This document shows positions 46,817 to 57,400 of a stretch of DNA of 64,000 nt, one piece after another. Position 1 is the first letter of the stretch, and every line of letters starts with the position of its first letter. Source of the DNA: Tetraselmis striata (Eukaryota; Chlorophyta; Chlorodendrophyceae; Chlorodendrales; Chlorodendraceae); contig VCJN01002769.1 of assembly GCA_006384855.1 (NCBI GenBank), positions 434,001 through 498,000 of the forward strand, read 5' to 3'. Under the pieces are notes generated by a model that saw nothing but the letters and a program-made list of their open reading frames with translations, ran no database searches and was not told the DNA's origin. The position numbers and the translations under genes were made by a program.

Positions 46817-48130
46817 TCACGGGGTTAGATCTAAGGACTCAAAGGCGTCGAAAAACTCATCCTCAGCATCAGAGTTAGCCTCATCATCAGACCCTAGTTC
46901 CATTTGCACTAGCCGATCCCGATGACGGGCGGGGTGCACATAGCCCAATGTTGTTCTCACATGGCGATGGCGCCCATGGGAAGCCTGCGTAACACTCTCA
47001 CCCTCCACAACAACGTCATGCTGCAAACGGCCACGTTTCACGCCGTGCAAGGTGTGGCCTTTATACAAACCAGCGGCACGCAAGTGCCCCTTGAATCGGA
47101 AGTTCATAGCGGCAATGCTCATGCCATGGGCCCGAAATCCAGCCGGACGCCCAGCGGCCAGGGGACGAAACAGAAAGTCCGCCAAAGGCCACCCGGCATC
47201 AGCCATGGCGGTCGCATACCGGCCTAGCCGACGGAGCAGGCAAAGCGACTCACTGCCCGGGGGCAGCAGCTCCAGCTCCATGACGCCGCTGTGAGCGGTA
47301 AGGTTCCCCTTGGTCCCGTAACGGGGCTCTGCCAAAACACGGTCATCCGCGGTCAAACGACCGGCAACGATCGCGTCCCACGCAGGGCGCAGATCCACAC
47401 CGCGCACCAGGAAATCTGTCAGTTCCATGGTGCCGGCCTCAAAACCACGGGCGGCGGTCTCCCACAAATACAACACGATGCAAACATCGCGATGCACCGC
47501 GGCAGTGACCACCAAGTCCGGGGTAGTCCGCAAGATCAGGCCATCCATGAACTGGACCAGCTCCGCCAGGGTCGCGTAGTCCAACGGCACGGCGCCACTC
47601 TCCCCGTACCCCAGCTCAACCAGGGCACGCTTATAACCAGCCATGTATTTGACGACGCTCACGGCATACACGGGGTTGGCATGCTTAGGCACGCCCAGTT
47701 CACGTAGGGCCGTCGCCAGTTGCGACACAGCATGCCGCAGATATCCTGGGGAAGCAGGTCGGCTCCCGTCACGCATCAGCTTGCGCCCATGATGATGGCG
47801 ATGCCAATATTCCGCGAAGAATATTAGCACATCCCACTCGGTGCAGGTCTCCGGGGTAGGAGTCAACGGCGGAGGCACAGTGCTCGCCCAGGCCTCGAAT
47901 TCTCGCAGAATCCCGCGACGGCGCTGCGTAGTCACAGGCCTCTCGCAACGGGAGGCCACCCGCGCAGCGGAAGTCAGAGCAGCAGCCGAGCGAAGGGCAT
48001 ACTGCTGCACGGAAACCGGGGCAGCCGCCACCGCAGAGAGCGGAGAACTGCCGCCAGCGCCGCGTCCCCAGTCGCTCACGCCTTGAGGCGCCAGAAAGGC
48101 GCTGCGCTGCATCACTCGCAGGGACTGCAC
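46817..48130 (-). CDS. Tyrosine recombinase of the Kangaroo-like element
   Basis: Open frame of 437 residues on the minus strand, ending 18 nt from the RT stop. The N-terminal half is helical (core-binding). The catalytic half shows box I Arg in LWETAARGFEAGTMEL, the H..KRG box in HTLHGVKRGRLQHD, and GRHRHVRTTLGYVHP with the probable nucleophile Tyr. An acidic tail (DDEANSDAEDEFFDAFESL) follows. The enzyme would integrate a circular DNA intermediate by site-specific recombination, as proposed for DIRS-type elements that lack a DDE integrase. It is not closely similar to the two YR relics at 32.4-33.7 and 35.5-36.5 kb. The frame is intact, so this copy may still make an active recombinase. Confidence 0.8.
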   Translation of the reverse strand: MQSLRVMQRSAFLAPQGVSDWGRGAGGSSPLSAVAAAPVSVQQYALRSAAALTSAARVASRCERPVTTQRRRGILREFEAWASTVPPPLTPTPETCTEWDVLIFFAEYWHRHHHGRKLMRDGSRPASPGYLRHAVSQLATALRELGVPKHANPVYAVSVVKYMAGYKRALVELGYGESGAVPLDYATLAELVQFMDGLILRTTPDLVVTAAVHRDVCIVLYLWETAARGFEAGTMELTDFLVRGVDLRPAWDAIVAGRLTADDRVLAEPRYGTKGNLTAHSGVMELELLPPGSESLCLLRRLGRYATAMADAGWPLADFLFRPLAAGRPAGFRAHGMSIAAMNFRFKGHLRAAGLYKGHTLHGVKRGRLQHDVVVEGESVTQASHGRHRHVRTTLGYVHPARHRDRLVQMELGSDDEANSDAEDEFFDAFESLDLTP

Positions 48131-49370
48131 CCAGTTTTGACTGCCCTACGGGGCGGAGATCAGAAGGCGGCAACGCCAGTTAGTCAGCTCCGTTCGCCCC
48201 CGTGTTATATATTCCGGCAAGTCCAGCCACAAGGCAACTGGGAATATAGGGAAGATTACTGCAAACAACATCAACGCCGAAATACACACCAAAAGGGATA
48301 AGAAACCCAAATTGGGGCATAAATTGGGAAGGTCAATGTGTATTTCAGCAAGACCACCAGCAGCAGCAAAGAGGCCAGATAACTGCATCATGCCCTAGGG
48401 GCTGTAGCAGTGGCCTAGGCGGACAAGAGGCAGAAGTTGAGGGCAGAGTATGACGACCCTAGGAAGGGTACCACACCACCCCAACTAAGTCGGGAGACAA
48501 AAGCACATTCAAGTTCGGCATTTAAAAAGGAATAAATAAATGCAGACACCGCAGGATGCGATCGAGAACCCCGGGGGGATCACCACCATATGCGGCTGGG
48601 GAATGAAAAGATCAGGACTTATCAGACCGCGCAGGGGCGCCGGAGAAAAGTAGGATCCAAAGTCGGGTTACGGGAATTCACATTGGTTAAATGAGGACAA
48701 ATCATGGCAAACGAGGCACCTGCCATGATTATCAGGAAAAGAGTTGTACTAATTTTCGAAGTTGCGGAGTTCTCCGGGTTCGGCAAAAAGGGGGTTGCAC
48801 GGGGTCATTCAGACGTTGGCTCCATCAGGAGAAAATTGTCCGAAAAATGCCTGCATATACCCTGTTACCGGACTACGGGGGGCACCCAATCTGAAATTTA
48901 GAAAAGTTAACCAGGGCTACGGTGGATCCCGGGTTCTAGTACAAAGATTTCGGGCATTACATGAGCCGGAAAAGGAAGGCCAGGGGCATGCCAAAAAGGG
49001 GCAAGCCCAGATTACAAGAGGTACCACCGCATGGCGGGAACGGAAACCGCAAAGTACAATGACCACGACATGCTATGGGACTTCATATCGCATATGATTT
49101 GTGGTAAGAATAACAGTCGTTGCGCGCGCAACGCCGCGCGACGGGAAACTACCTGAACTCATAAACCGAACCGCGTGGCGCTCAGGCGGGCATCGGCAGC
49201 AAGCGCCCCGGCGGAGCAGATACGCCTCCCGCTTCTCAGCGCGCGCAGTCCTACCGCTCACTGCCGCGCCTCTAACGTTGGCGCCACTTCCTGATATATT
49301 CAGACAGCTGGACACCACCGACAAATCGGAGGAGCGATTTCAGCTCCAGGCGGGGGCGTGAAAGAGAAGG
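48131..49370. other. Between the Kangaroo-like YR and protease B
   Basis: About 1.2 kb. The first few hundred bases probably belong to the element; the last part must hold the protease B promoter and 5' UTR. No coding region or clear core-promoter motif recognised. Confidence 0.4.
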
Positions 49371-51497
49371 ATGGGACGTGCTGGAGGATGGGCGCTTCGG
49401 CGCGCCTCTGTGGCGGCGGCGGTTGCTGCGGCATGCCTCAGCATGTGGGCCGCTGACTTGGCCGCCGCAGCTCGGCCCGCCGCGCCCGCCGACGCTGGCG
49501 TCACCGCGCCCAAATCCTGGGCGCGCAGCCTGCTCAGTGACTCAAGCGACACTTGCGAGTGCCCAGTGTGCGACGAGGTCCGCGTAGTGGGGGGGCGCCC
49601 GGTGGACCCGCCCGGCCGCTACCCCTTCGTCGTCAACCTCGTGCGCTACGGCGTGCAGGAGTTTTGCGGCGGCAGCCTCATCGCGCCCAATGTCGTCCTC
49701 ACCGCCGCGCACTGCGAGCAATCGCGCACGACCGTGTGGATTGGACGCCACAATCTTCGGCAGGGCGCTAGGGGGGTGGACTGGGAGAGCCACGATATCG
49801 TGGACAAGGCGTACCCCGACCCGCGCTGGGACCCCGTCACCAACGACAACGACCTCATGCTGCTCAGGCGAGTACACCTTTAGCCCCCCCCCCCCCCCCC
49901 CGCGCCCGCCCGCCCCGCGCAACCCCCGCTTCTCCCTCGCGCCCCACCCACTCACCCACGAAGCCGGTCAGAACTGCGGCTGAAAGTGCCAGGGCCGTAC
50001 TGACGCAGTGGCGGCCCGCCGCAGTCGCAGTCGACTGGCTCGTACCGCTCTTGAAACATTCGTCCCTTACCACAATTTCACTATGGTGTCGCCATAGGCC
50101 TTGTGCGTTGCGTGCGCTACGGTCGAGACCGAATGCACTTTCGCGAGAAGGTCGCCTTTGAAAATTTATTTGCACGGAAAGATAGTAAGAGGTCTTGAGT
50201 TTCTCGTCCGTGGGCGTGCTCATGTGCTTGCGACGCGCTGCTCTGGTCGCTAGCACTGACGAAACCCGTTGACAACAATCCGAAACCACAGGCTCGCGAC
50301 CGACTCAGAGTACGAGCCAGTTGCGCTGGATCCGGGAAGCCTTGTCGAGGAGGTCGAGAAGAACAACCTACGCCCGATCGTTATGGGCTGGGGCGCCACT
50401 GCGTATCAGGGGCGCCGCGCCAGCGTGCTGCAGGAGGCCACTCTCGCGGGTTTCACACCGGAAGCGTGCAACGGCACGGACATGTACGGCGGCCTGATCA
50501 CGAAGAACATGGTGTGCGCGGCGGTACCCGGGAAAGACTCGTGCCAGGGTGACAGTGGCGGCCCCCTCATCGTGGACATAACGGAGCAAAATGCGGCAGA
50601 GGAAGCTGGCGGCGACTCGCAGTACGGCGAGGATGTACTGGTGGGTGCCCTGGTTGAGATTGTCGTGACGACTGACCGTTGCCGTAGCATAGAGACTTTA
50701 CATGCATACACCCAAAATGGACAGCGAGGAGCCTTAGGAACGGCCGGCGTGGCGGAAGGCTTGAATGGCTAATATGCGTTCATGTGCACGGCATGTGGCA
50801 CCAGGTGGGTGTGGTGTCGTGGGGTATCCGCTGCGCTGCGCTGGAGTCGATTGACGACGAGTTGTCCGGATACCCGGGTGTGTACGTGCGGCTGGCGAAC
50901 TACAAGCAGTGGTTGATCGACCAGCTGGCAGCTTGGGGCACCGAACCCCGTTTCGCGACAAAGAAAAGCGGAGACAAGGGGGCGAGGAAGGTTGTTATGC
51001 CCTCTCTAGATGCCAACCTGCCTACCTCGAGGCTGCCATGCTCAGATCTGCCGGTACGCACCTTCAGCCTCGGCGTATGTGTTGGTGCCCCTCACATGTC
51101 TACCCCCCGCACTCTTCAGCAAACCCTGATGTCTCCTCCCTTTTTGGTATTTGCGTGGCAGACCTTCGATCCAGAGCCGGAGAGCCCCACCGTCTGCTTC
51201 ACCAGCGTGGATGTGGGCGGCGTGTGCATGGATGGCGGCGCGTACACCTGGGACATGGCCGCCACCAAGTGCAAGGACATGGGGGCGAGGCTCTGCACCC
51301 TCTCTGAGCTGATCGGCAACGAGGCAAAGTCCGTGGGGCCCAACGGATGCGGCCTCAACCGCGAGATGCTTTGGGCGGCTGATGGCTGCGGCGAGGGCAT
51401 GTTCGTGTCTGCCTTTGGCGGCAACGGAGGAGCTCAGGCCTGCTCCCCGGGCAGCACGGAGATGTCAGGCGTGCGCTGCTGCGCCGACGAGTTTTAA
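49371..51497 (+). CDS. Secreted trypsin-like serine protease with C-terminal cysteine-rich module (protease B)
   Basis: Four exons, 49371-49867, 50292-50640, 50805-51053 and 51162-51497 (TAA), encode 476 residues. The N-terminus is a hydrophobic Ala-rich signal-like segment. A CxCxxC propeptide and the activation site VR/VVGG follow. The triad is His114, Asp161 and Ser254; Asp248 in the S1 pocket predicts trypsin-like cleavage after Lys or Arg. After a linker shorter than in protease A comes the same Cys-rich module: GGVCMDGGA, GARLCTLSEL, GCGLNREMLWAADGC, GVRCCADEF. Intron positions and phases equal those of protease A, including the GC donor of intron 1 (CTCAG/GCGAGT), after which an 18-nt C run begins at 49884. 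It is a paralogue of 22893-25535, pointing the opposite way. Secretion is likely; substrate unknown. Confidence 0.9.
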
Positions 51498-51619
51498 ACG
51501 GGGTACAGCCCGCTGGGCACCAGGCCTCTACTGTGATATGTAGCTGCTGTTTTGTGTTGCTTGCAGCGGCGCTCCATCCCATGACACAATTGAAACCAGT
51601 GATGAGGTTCAGCGCTGCT

Positions 51620-51624
51620 TGTAA
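51620..51624 (+). promoter_or_regulatory. Candidate TGTAA poly(A) signal of protease B
   Basis: TGTAA 123 nt past the stop at 51495-51497, the expected signal and spacing for green-algal mRNA. Confidence 0.5.
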
Positions 51625-52210
51625 TTAGCCACAACATTTCGACTGTAGTGACTGCTGTTAATGATGCAGCGCGAGTGACATCATGCACCCCTAACATGAA
51701 GCGGGGTAGTGTGCACGGCAGCAGGAGAATGTTTCCCGACAAGTGGCACCTCCCCAGATACGACGGCATGGGTGTGTGCTGTACAGGTGGTCTCTGACTA
51801 TGCCAGTGGCGGTGCTGACGGCTGAACCTGTCTGCTCACTGTCTATTCATCTTGTATATCCAGAGAGCAAGGTATGGAACACAGGGCGCTTCTGGTATAA
51901 TTGAAAGTACACGAGAACCGACAGAGAGGCGGACAACAGGAATTCCGGTGTGACAGTGACACTGCTTTAGAACAAGCCAGAATGTCAGACGCACGTTAGT
52001 GTGTAACAAAATACGTCAGAAATTTACCGATTTAAGAATGATTTCACGCCAGGCGAGGAAAAGTCCATATTGAAGCGGCCAAATCATGCCTAATCCCAAG
52101 TGCCCCTACTGGCCAGATAGAAGGAATGGTAGGGACGATTTTCTCCAAGGGTAGCAAGTATTGTGCTATGCGCATGCATAACCCTACTACGAAAGGCAGC
52201 CCAGAGCCAT

Positions 52211-52215
52211 TTACA
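52211..52215 (-). promoter_or_regulatory. Candidate TGTAA poly(A) signal of the cilium-type gene
   Basis: TGTAA on the minus strand, 266 nt past the stop at 52483-52481. Confidence 0.4.
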
Positions 52216-52480
52216 CCGACATGCCAAACAGCGCACCATGAGAAGCCACACCAAGCGGTCAACGATTCGCTCATGTATTAACGGAGGAACGCCCCTCTCT
52301 GGGCCGGCCTAGCCCGGCTGCGCAAGGCACCGGATGGCCAGCCACAGTCCGACAGGGCCTCACTCGGCCTTCCAAAACCTACTTCGTCACCGCCTACATC
52401 CACTGGCGGGACTAGCCTGGCCGTCGATTACGGGCGGGGCGGGAGGGGTCCCCACATCCGGCTCAGGTGCCGTGCAGCCC

Positions 52481-54382
52481 TCAACTGTAGCGGCTCGGGG
52501 TGGGCAGCGCCCCGCTGCGGTGCGGATGCTGCTCCGAGAGCGGCGTCCAGCCCTGCAGGCCGGGGGACAGGCTGTGCCCTTCGTCCTCCGAGTCGGTGTC
52601 GATCACCTGCTCCAGCGGCCACGAGCCCGCGGTCTGCTGGGGCACGGAGCCGCTATCCGCACCGAAGGCATCTGCGCCGAGCAACACGGGGGAGCGGACG
52701 TTGGTGGACAAAAAGGAATCAGGTACGGACAATACCGGCAGGCTGGTAGGTCGAGTTTATAATGGTAGTTTGAATTTGGGGCCTTTGATGTAGCCCTTCA
52801 GAATCAGCGAGGTACCAATAAACCCTTCACCACAGCCAACAGCCAATTGAACAGAGACGAGAGAACATCAGAATTCAGTTTAGGTTCTGCACATTGTTTT
52901 CTGCAAAATGCCAGGGTTTAGGTGTTGGGGTTCAAGGACCTAACTGTTAAAGGCCAACCCCACATGAAAGGAGTAGCAGATCAATGAAACAAGCCCTCTG
53001 AAAAACAAGCTTCTCCACTACTTAAATAATAGAGTAAAATGGAAAGTGCGGGAGTAAACCCCTGCGGAAATACTACGGCTTACATGAGGACGTGAAGACG
53101 TTGCGCGCCTGCAACCCATCCTCCAGCTCCGCCTGCAGCAACGTGGGCACCACGCCGCTGCCCCGCTGGCGGGGCTCCTCCTCCGCCGGGGCATCCGCGT
53201 ACTCGTAGTGCTGGCCGTAGTGGGGGTCCTCGCTCGCACGCGCCACGGCCTCCAGCTGCAGCAGCAGGTCGTGGCTGTGCTCCGCGCTGGTTGAGTCGCC
53301 GACCGCGGTTGAGTCATGCGTCATGCCCGCCAGCTCAAAGAGGCTGGCGGTGGCGGAGGACAGCGGCGTCTGGGTGCGCCTGTGTGGGGACAGCGCCGGC
53401 CATCAAGCCGCCAGAGTCCGCTGCCACACCAGGTGCACTACATAATACATAATAAGTACATACATACACACATATATATACATACATACATATTTACATA
53501 CACACATGCATGCATGCATACGCCGCAGATAGGAACTCGTACAGAAGCACATATCTATCCGGACATAAACACATCGCGGTGCATAATACAGTCTCGGTTC
53601 CTCTACCTGTGCATGATTATTGATTGTGAACTGCACATGCTGGGAGCGCGAAAGGTTTCAGGTATCATCCCGAAACATGACATGTCCTAGTAGCGCTTCT
53701 GTTGCCTTTGCATGTGCATGCAAACAGTGTAACGCATGCCGGCAGCACCCGTGTTGCATGTACAGGGAGCAGTATTCGTACAGCCATGAGTCTGCAAGGG
53801 GCTCTGCCAATCTTGTACAGGTGCGCACACACAATGAGAACAGTGAATGTTTGCACGCTGTATGGCAGTACATATACCCACACACAAGCCGGCGTCGCTT
53901 AGGAGTCTGTACAGACCAGAGCTGCATCCCCAGATTATTAACAGCGTTCACCACAACTTAGCAGTCGCCGTTGCCCTGCATGCGCTGGCGGGTGGGATCG
54001 CACCCAGGCGTGCTGTTGGCCAGCTTCAGCTCGCTCTGCAGGAGCCGCCGGCGCGCCTCGTTGGGCACGTGGATGGCGCTGCTGGGGGTGGAGGAGGTGT
54101 CGCTGTGCGGCACCACGCGGCCTGTCTGAGCGAGCGGGATGCTCACAAAGTGCGGCTCAAACGTGCACTCCGCCAGCTCCGCATCCTCGGCGGCGGCCTG
54201 GCCACGCGGAAGAAGGCGCCACATTATTTAAGGACATGAAGGCCGGAGGGCTCCCCAAGCCAGGGGAGCCAGCCCAGTAACATACCGCACCATTTCATTG
54301 GCTTCGTGGGTAAAAACAAATTGAGCGATTTGGCAGCACCAACTTGGAAGGTCCATCCAGTTTTCATGGCATATTCGACAGG

Positions 54383-54417
<35 letters not shown>

Positions 54418-57400
54418 TGACCTCTCGCTTTTCAGGGTTGTAAATATGCATGTGATCATAAACATAAATAGCGCTACGTATGAAGCGCTTGAAAAGCGTG
54501 GGTGCTGTTGCGTAGAGGGGAGGATGAGTGCGGCGTTGCCGGTGTGCTCATCAAGCGTCCCCCATGAGGGCGGTGCCCGCACCTTCTTCAGCTCGCGGCG
54601 GTGCTGGGCCTGCTGGTGCTCCTGCAGCATGATCTCGTACGCCGGCACGTTCTTCGGCCGGCGCTTGGCCGCCAGCGCCTGCAGAGTGCAGCAAACGGTC
54701 AGAGCCATCTCGGGGGCGGGTTCCGCATCTGACGCTGATTTCCAAGGCGCAGTGCCTGGGCGGGCAGCTGCCCCGGCGGCGGGGGGGGGGGGGGGGGGGG
54801 GTTTGCGGCACCCCACTAGCTCGCGTCGCACCTTGGATTTGCGTGCCAGCTCCGGCTGGAAGTTGTACTCTGGGACGTCCATGCGGCTCGAGACGGACGC
54901 GGGTTGCAGGTAGGCGCGCGGGTGGCCGCGGTGCGCGCGCAGCACCTCCTCCATCAGCGCGGCAAAGCCCTCCACGTCCACCAGCAGCACCTCTGGGACC
55001 TCGTCCTTGCTGATGCTGTTGTCCTGCTGACAGCGCTTGGCGAAGGCGTCGCGGCGGGCCTGAAGTGGGCCGGAAGAAGAGGACACCTCAGTGCAGTGCA
55101 TGGGAGGGACAACGGCAGCATAGCACTGCAAAAAATCACACCTCTGTGTGTTATTGTCATACCTCTATGAACAAGCTCTGGTCTGTTTACAGTGTCTGGT
55201 GTTTTGGATGGCCATACTAATACAATGCGAAATCCTGTTTTGGGTGGTGGTGTGGGTGGTGTGTGTGTGTTGGGGGGGGGGGGGGGGGGGGGGGACCTGC
55301 AGCAGCCGCGCAGCCTCAACCACATCGTCGCGCGCATCGGCCTGCAGCTGGTTCAGGAAGTCGCCGTTGGAGACCACCAGGCCGACGAGGTCGACTGCGT
55401 TGGAATTGTCCTGGTCCAGGAAGGCAAAGATCTGCGGCGCACCAGGGGACCACACGAGCAGCAGCATCAGGGAACGGTCCTTACTAACTTATGTTATTTG
55501 TGTGGTGGCTTGGTGTACCGGAAGGTCGTTCATAAAAAATACAGTGTCAAAACATCGGCATGCAGCGTTCTGCAAGGTCAGGCGTATATATCACAAACTC
55601 AGTTGGGGAATGGATTGGGCACCTGCTGGAAGCGGCGCTTCTTGAGCTTTGTCATTAGGGACTGGCTGTGGCTGCTGGTGTGCGGCTGGCGCGACTGCTG
55701 CTCCTGCAGCTGACGGTGCTGCTCGGTCAGGTACTCCTTCTTGCTCTCGATCTCGTGGTGCTTGGAGTACCTGCACGTGAGCGCATGCGAGGTTCAGACG
55801 CTGCAAACCACATCAACGCTATCACAGTGTGACAGACACCGGAGTTCGCTCATTTGTTGTTTCCGGGGGGAGGGGGGGGGGGGGGGGGGGGGATGGAAGG
55901 GGTGCTCACAAGTAGTCGCCGATTGACTGCCGGCCGCGGTGTTGGCCCTTGGGCCCACGGCCGGTGTTGGGCTTGAACTTGGGCTGGATGGACGCCGCCA
56001 TCGCCGCCGCCTTCTTCCCCTTCTCGTCCTTCAGTGCATACAGGCGATCGCCAAACCCGCCCGCGGAGGAGGCAGCGCTCTTCGCGGCGGAGGGCGGCGC
56101 TGCGCCGCCCTCCTCAGCAGCTGGTGAACAGCACAACAATGTCAGCGCTTTTGCCCTCGTAGGACAGGTTGGGGTCAAGGCTGCGCAATATCCTCCCTCT
56201 TGCCGAGGAGACAACCCTTTTAATTGAATGAGTAAATCTTTATCTATGCTTATCGGGGGGTTCGCCCCACCTTCCCTTTCTCTCGCATCTGCTGATCACA
56301 TCACAAGGCAGCAGATCAGCCATCCACGGGCAAGGTTCTTAGTATGGCTTCCCTAAGGCCCCATATCGAGTCCCAAACTGGCGGTTAAGTTTATCGGTGG
56401 AATCCGTTAAAGATTTATGGGTGCCAACGCACCTATAAGAACCCTCACAAGATGCCCACTCAAACTGGGCTTGCTTGGACTACACATGTAAGAACGTCCG
56501 CTATAGTGCCGTTTGAACTTGCGCTCTGGCATGTAGGGCAGGTTCGTATTTGGAGCGTTCTTATTACCGTGGCGGCATGTGTACATGCATGCAGTAGGTA
56601 AAGCAAGATATGCTGCATCCAAGAGGTGCTTCTCTGGGTCGGGGCGCAGCGCTTATTGACACCAAGATGGGTAGCCGTGCCACGCTAGCGTTGAGAAGGC
56701 AGAGTGGCCCAAGAGGGATCAGGGCGCAGCGCCGCACCTGCGTCGCCCTGCCCTGAGGACTGCGCTCCCGCCCAGACACCCACGCCCACCGTGCCGTTGG
56801 GCATCGCCTCGCGCTGCACCAGAGGCTGGCGGCTGGACCGCACGCTGCTCACCGAGGCGCGGCTGGCCGCCACGCTGGCGCGCTTCCATGCCTCCGGGGG
56901 GTTGACCGCCGGCTGGAAGGTGACGTCCTCTGGGTACCATTCATTGTACTCATCCTGGCGCAGCTGCCGGCGGATGGCATCCTGTTCACGAGAGGGGCAG
57001 GAAGAGGCGCGGGGGGGGGGGGGGGGGGGGGGGAGGGGGGGGAGTTGCTGATACGGTTATATGTCGAGATACACATCTACACATAAAATCGGTACAACGC
57101 CATCTGTCAAGATACGATTTCCATACAAACAGGCCATTCCCGCCAATTTCAGATGTTGCAGAGTGAAAATATATACACAGACACTGACGCGAAACAATAA
57201 ACAGTGCTAACAATAATGTGGCCCGCCTGACAGAGGTCAAATGTGGACAAATCTATGGCGGAACTAAAGGAAATGTTCATATAGGTTGCAGGCAAGCCCC
57301 GTTTAAGGCTTTACTTTACGGGATTTTCTAGGTGCGACGGCACCCGTAGATAATTTTGATGAAACGCGCATTGAGAGCACAGCTGGAGATATGGGACGCA

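Larger units (their letters stand above)
39499..48400 (+). mobile_element. Kangaroo-like (DIRS/PAT group) retrotransposon with cytosine methyltransferase
   Basis: In order: a hairpin, a three-unit tandem leader repeat, Gag-like ORF (40729-42219), C5-cytosine methyltransferase (42700-44094), RT-RNase H (about 44182-46798) and, in the opposite direction, a tyrosine recombinase (48130-46817). An antisense YR meeting the RT tail to tail is the arrangement described for Kangaroo of Volvox. Integration would be by recombinase, so no LTR-type target duplication is expected. Outer limits are uncertain: I could not find the split direct repeats by eye, and the ends are set by the hairpin and the end of YR-associated sequence. 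Two coding lesions are visible, a far better state than its neighbours, so this is a young or recently inactivated copy. Confidence 0.75.
51498..52480. other. Convergent intergenic region
   Basis: About 1 kb between the 3' ends of protease B (+) and the cilium-type gene (-). It holds their probable poly(A) signals (51620-51624 + and 52211-52215 -). No coding region seen. Confidence 0.6.

Noticed and set aside
53958-54224. Stop of the cilium-type gene at TAA 53958-53960
   Set aside because: A donor at 54003 (CCTGG/GTGCGA), matching other donors of this gene, joins in phase to 53379 and extends the protein through two more exons. That is simpler than a separate downstream gene without a start.
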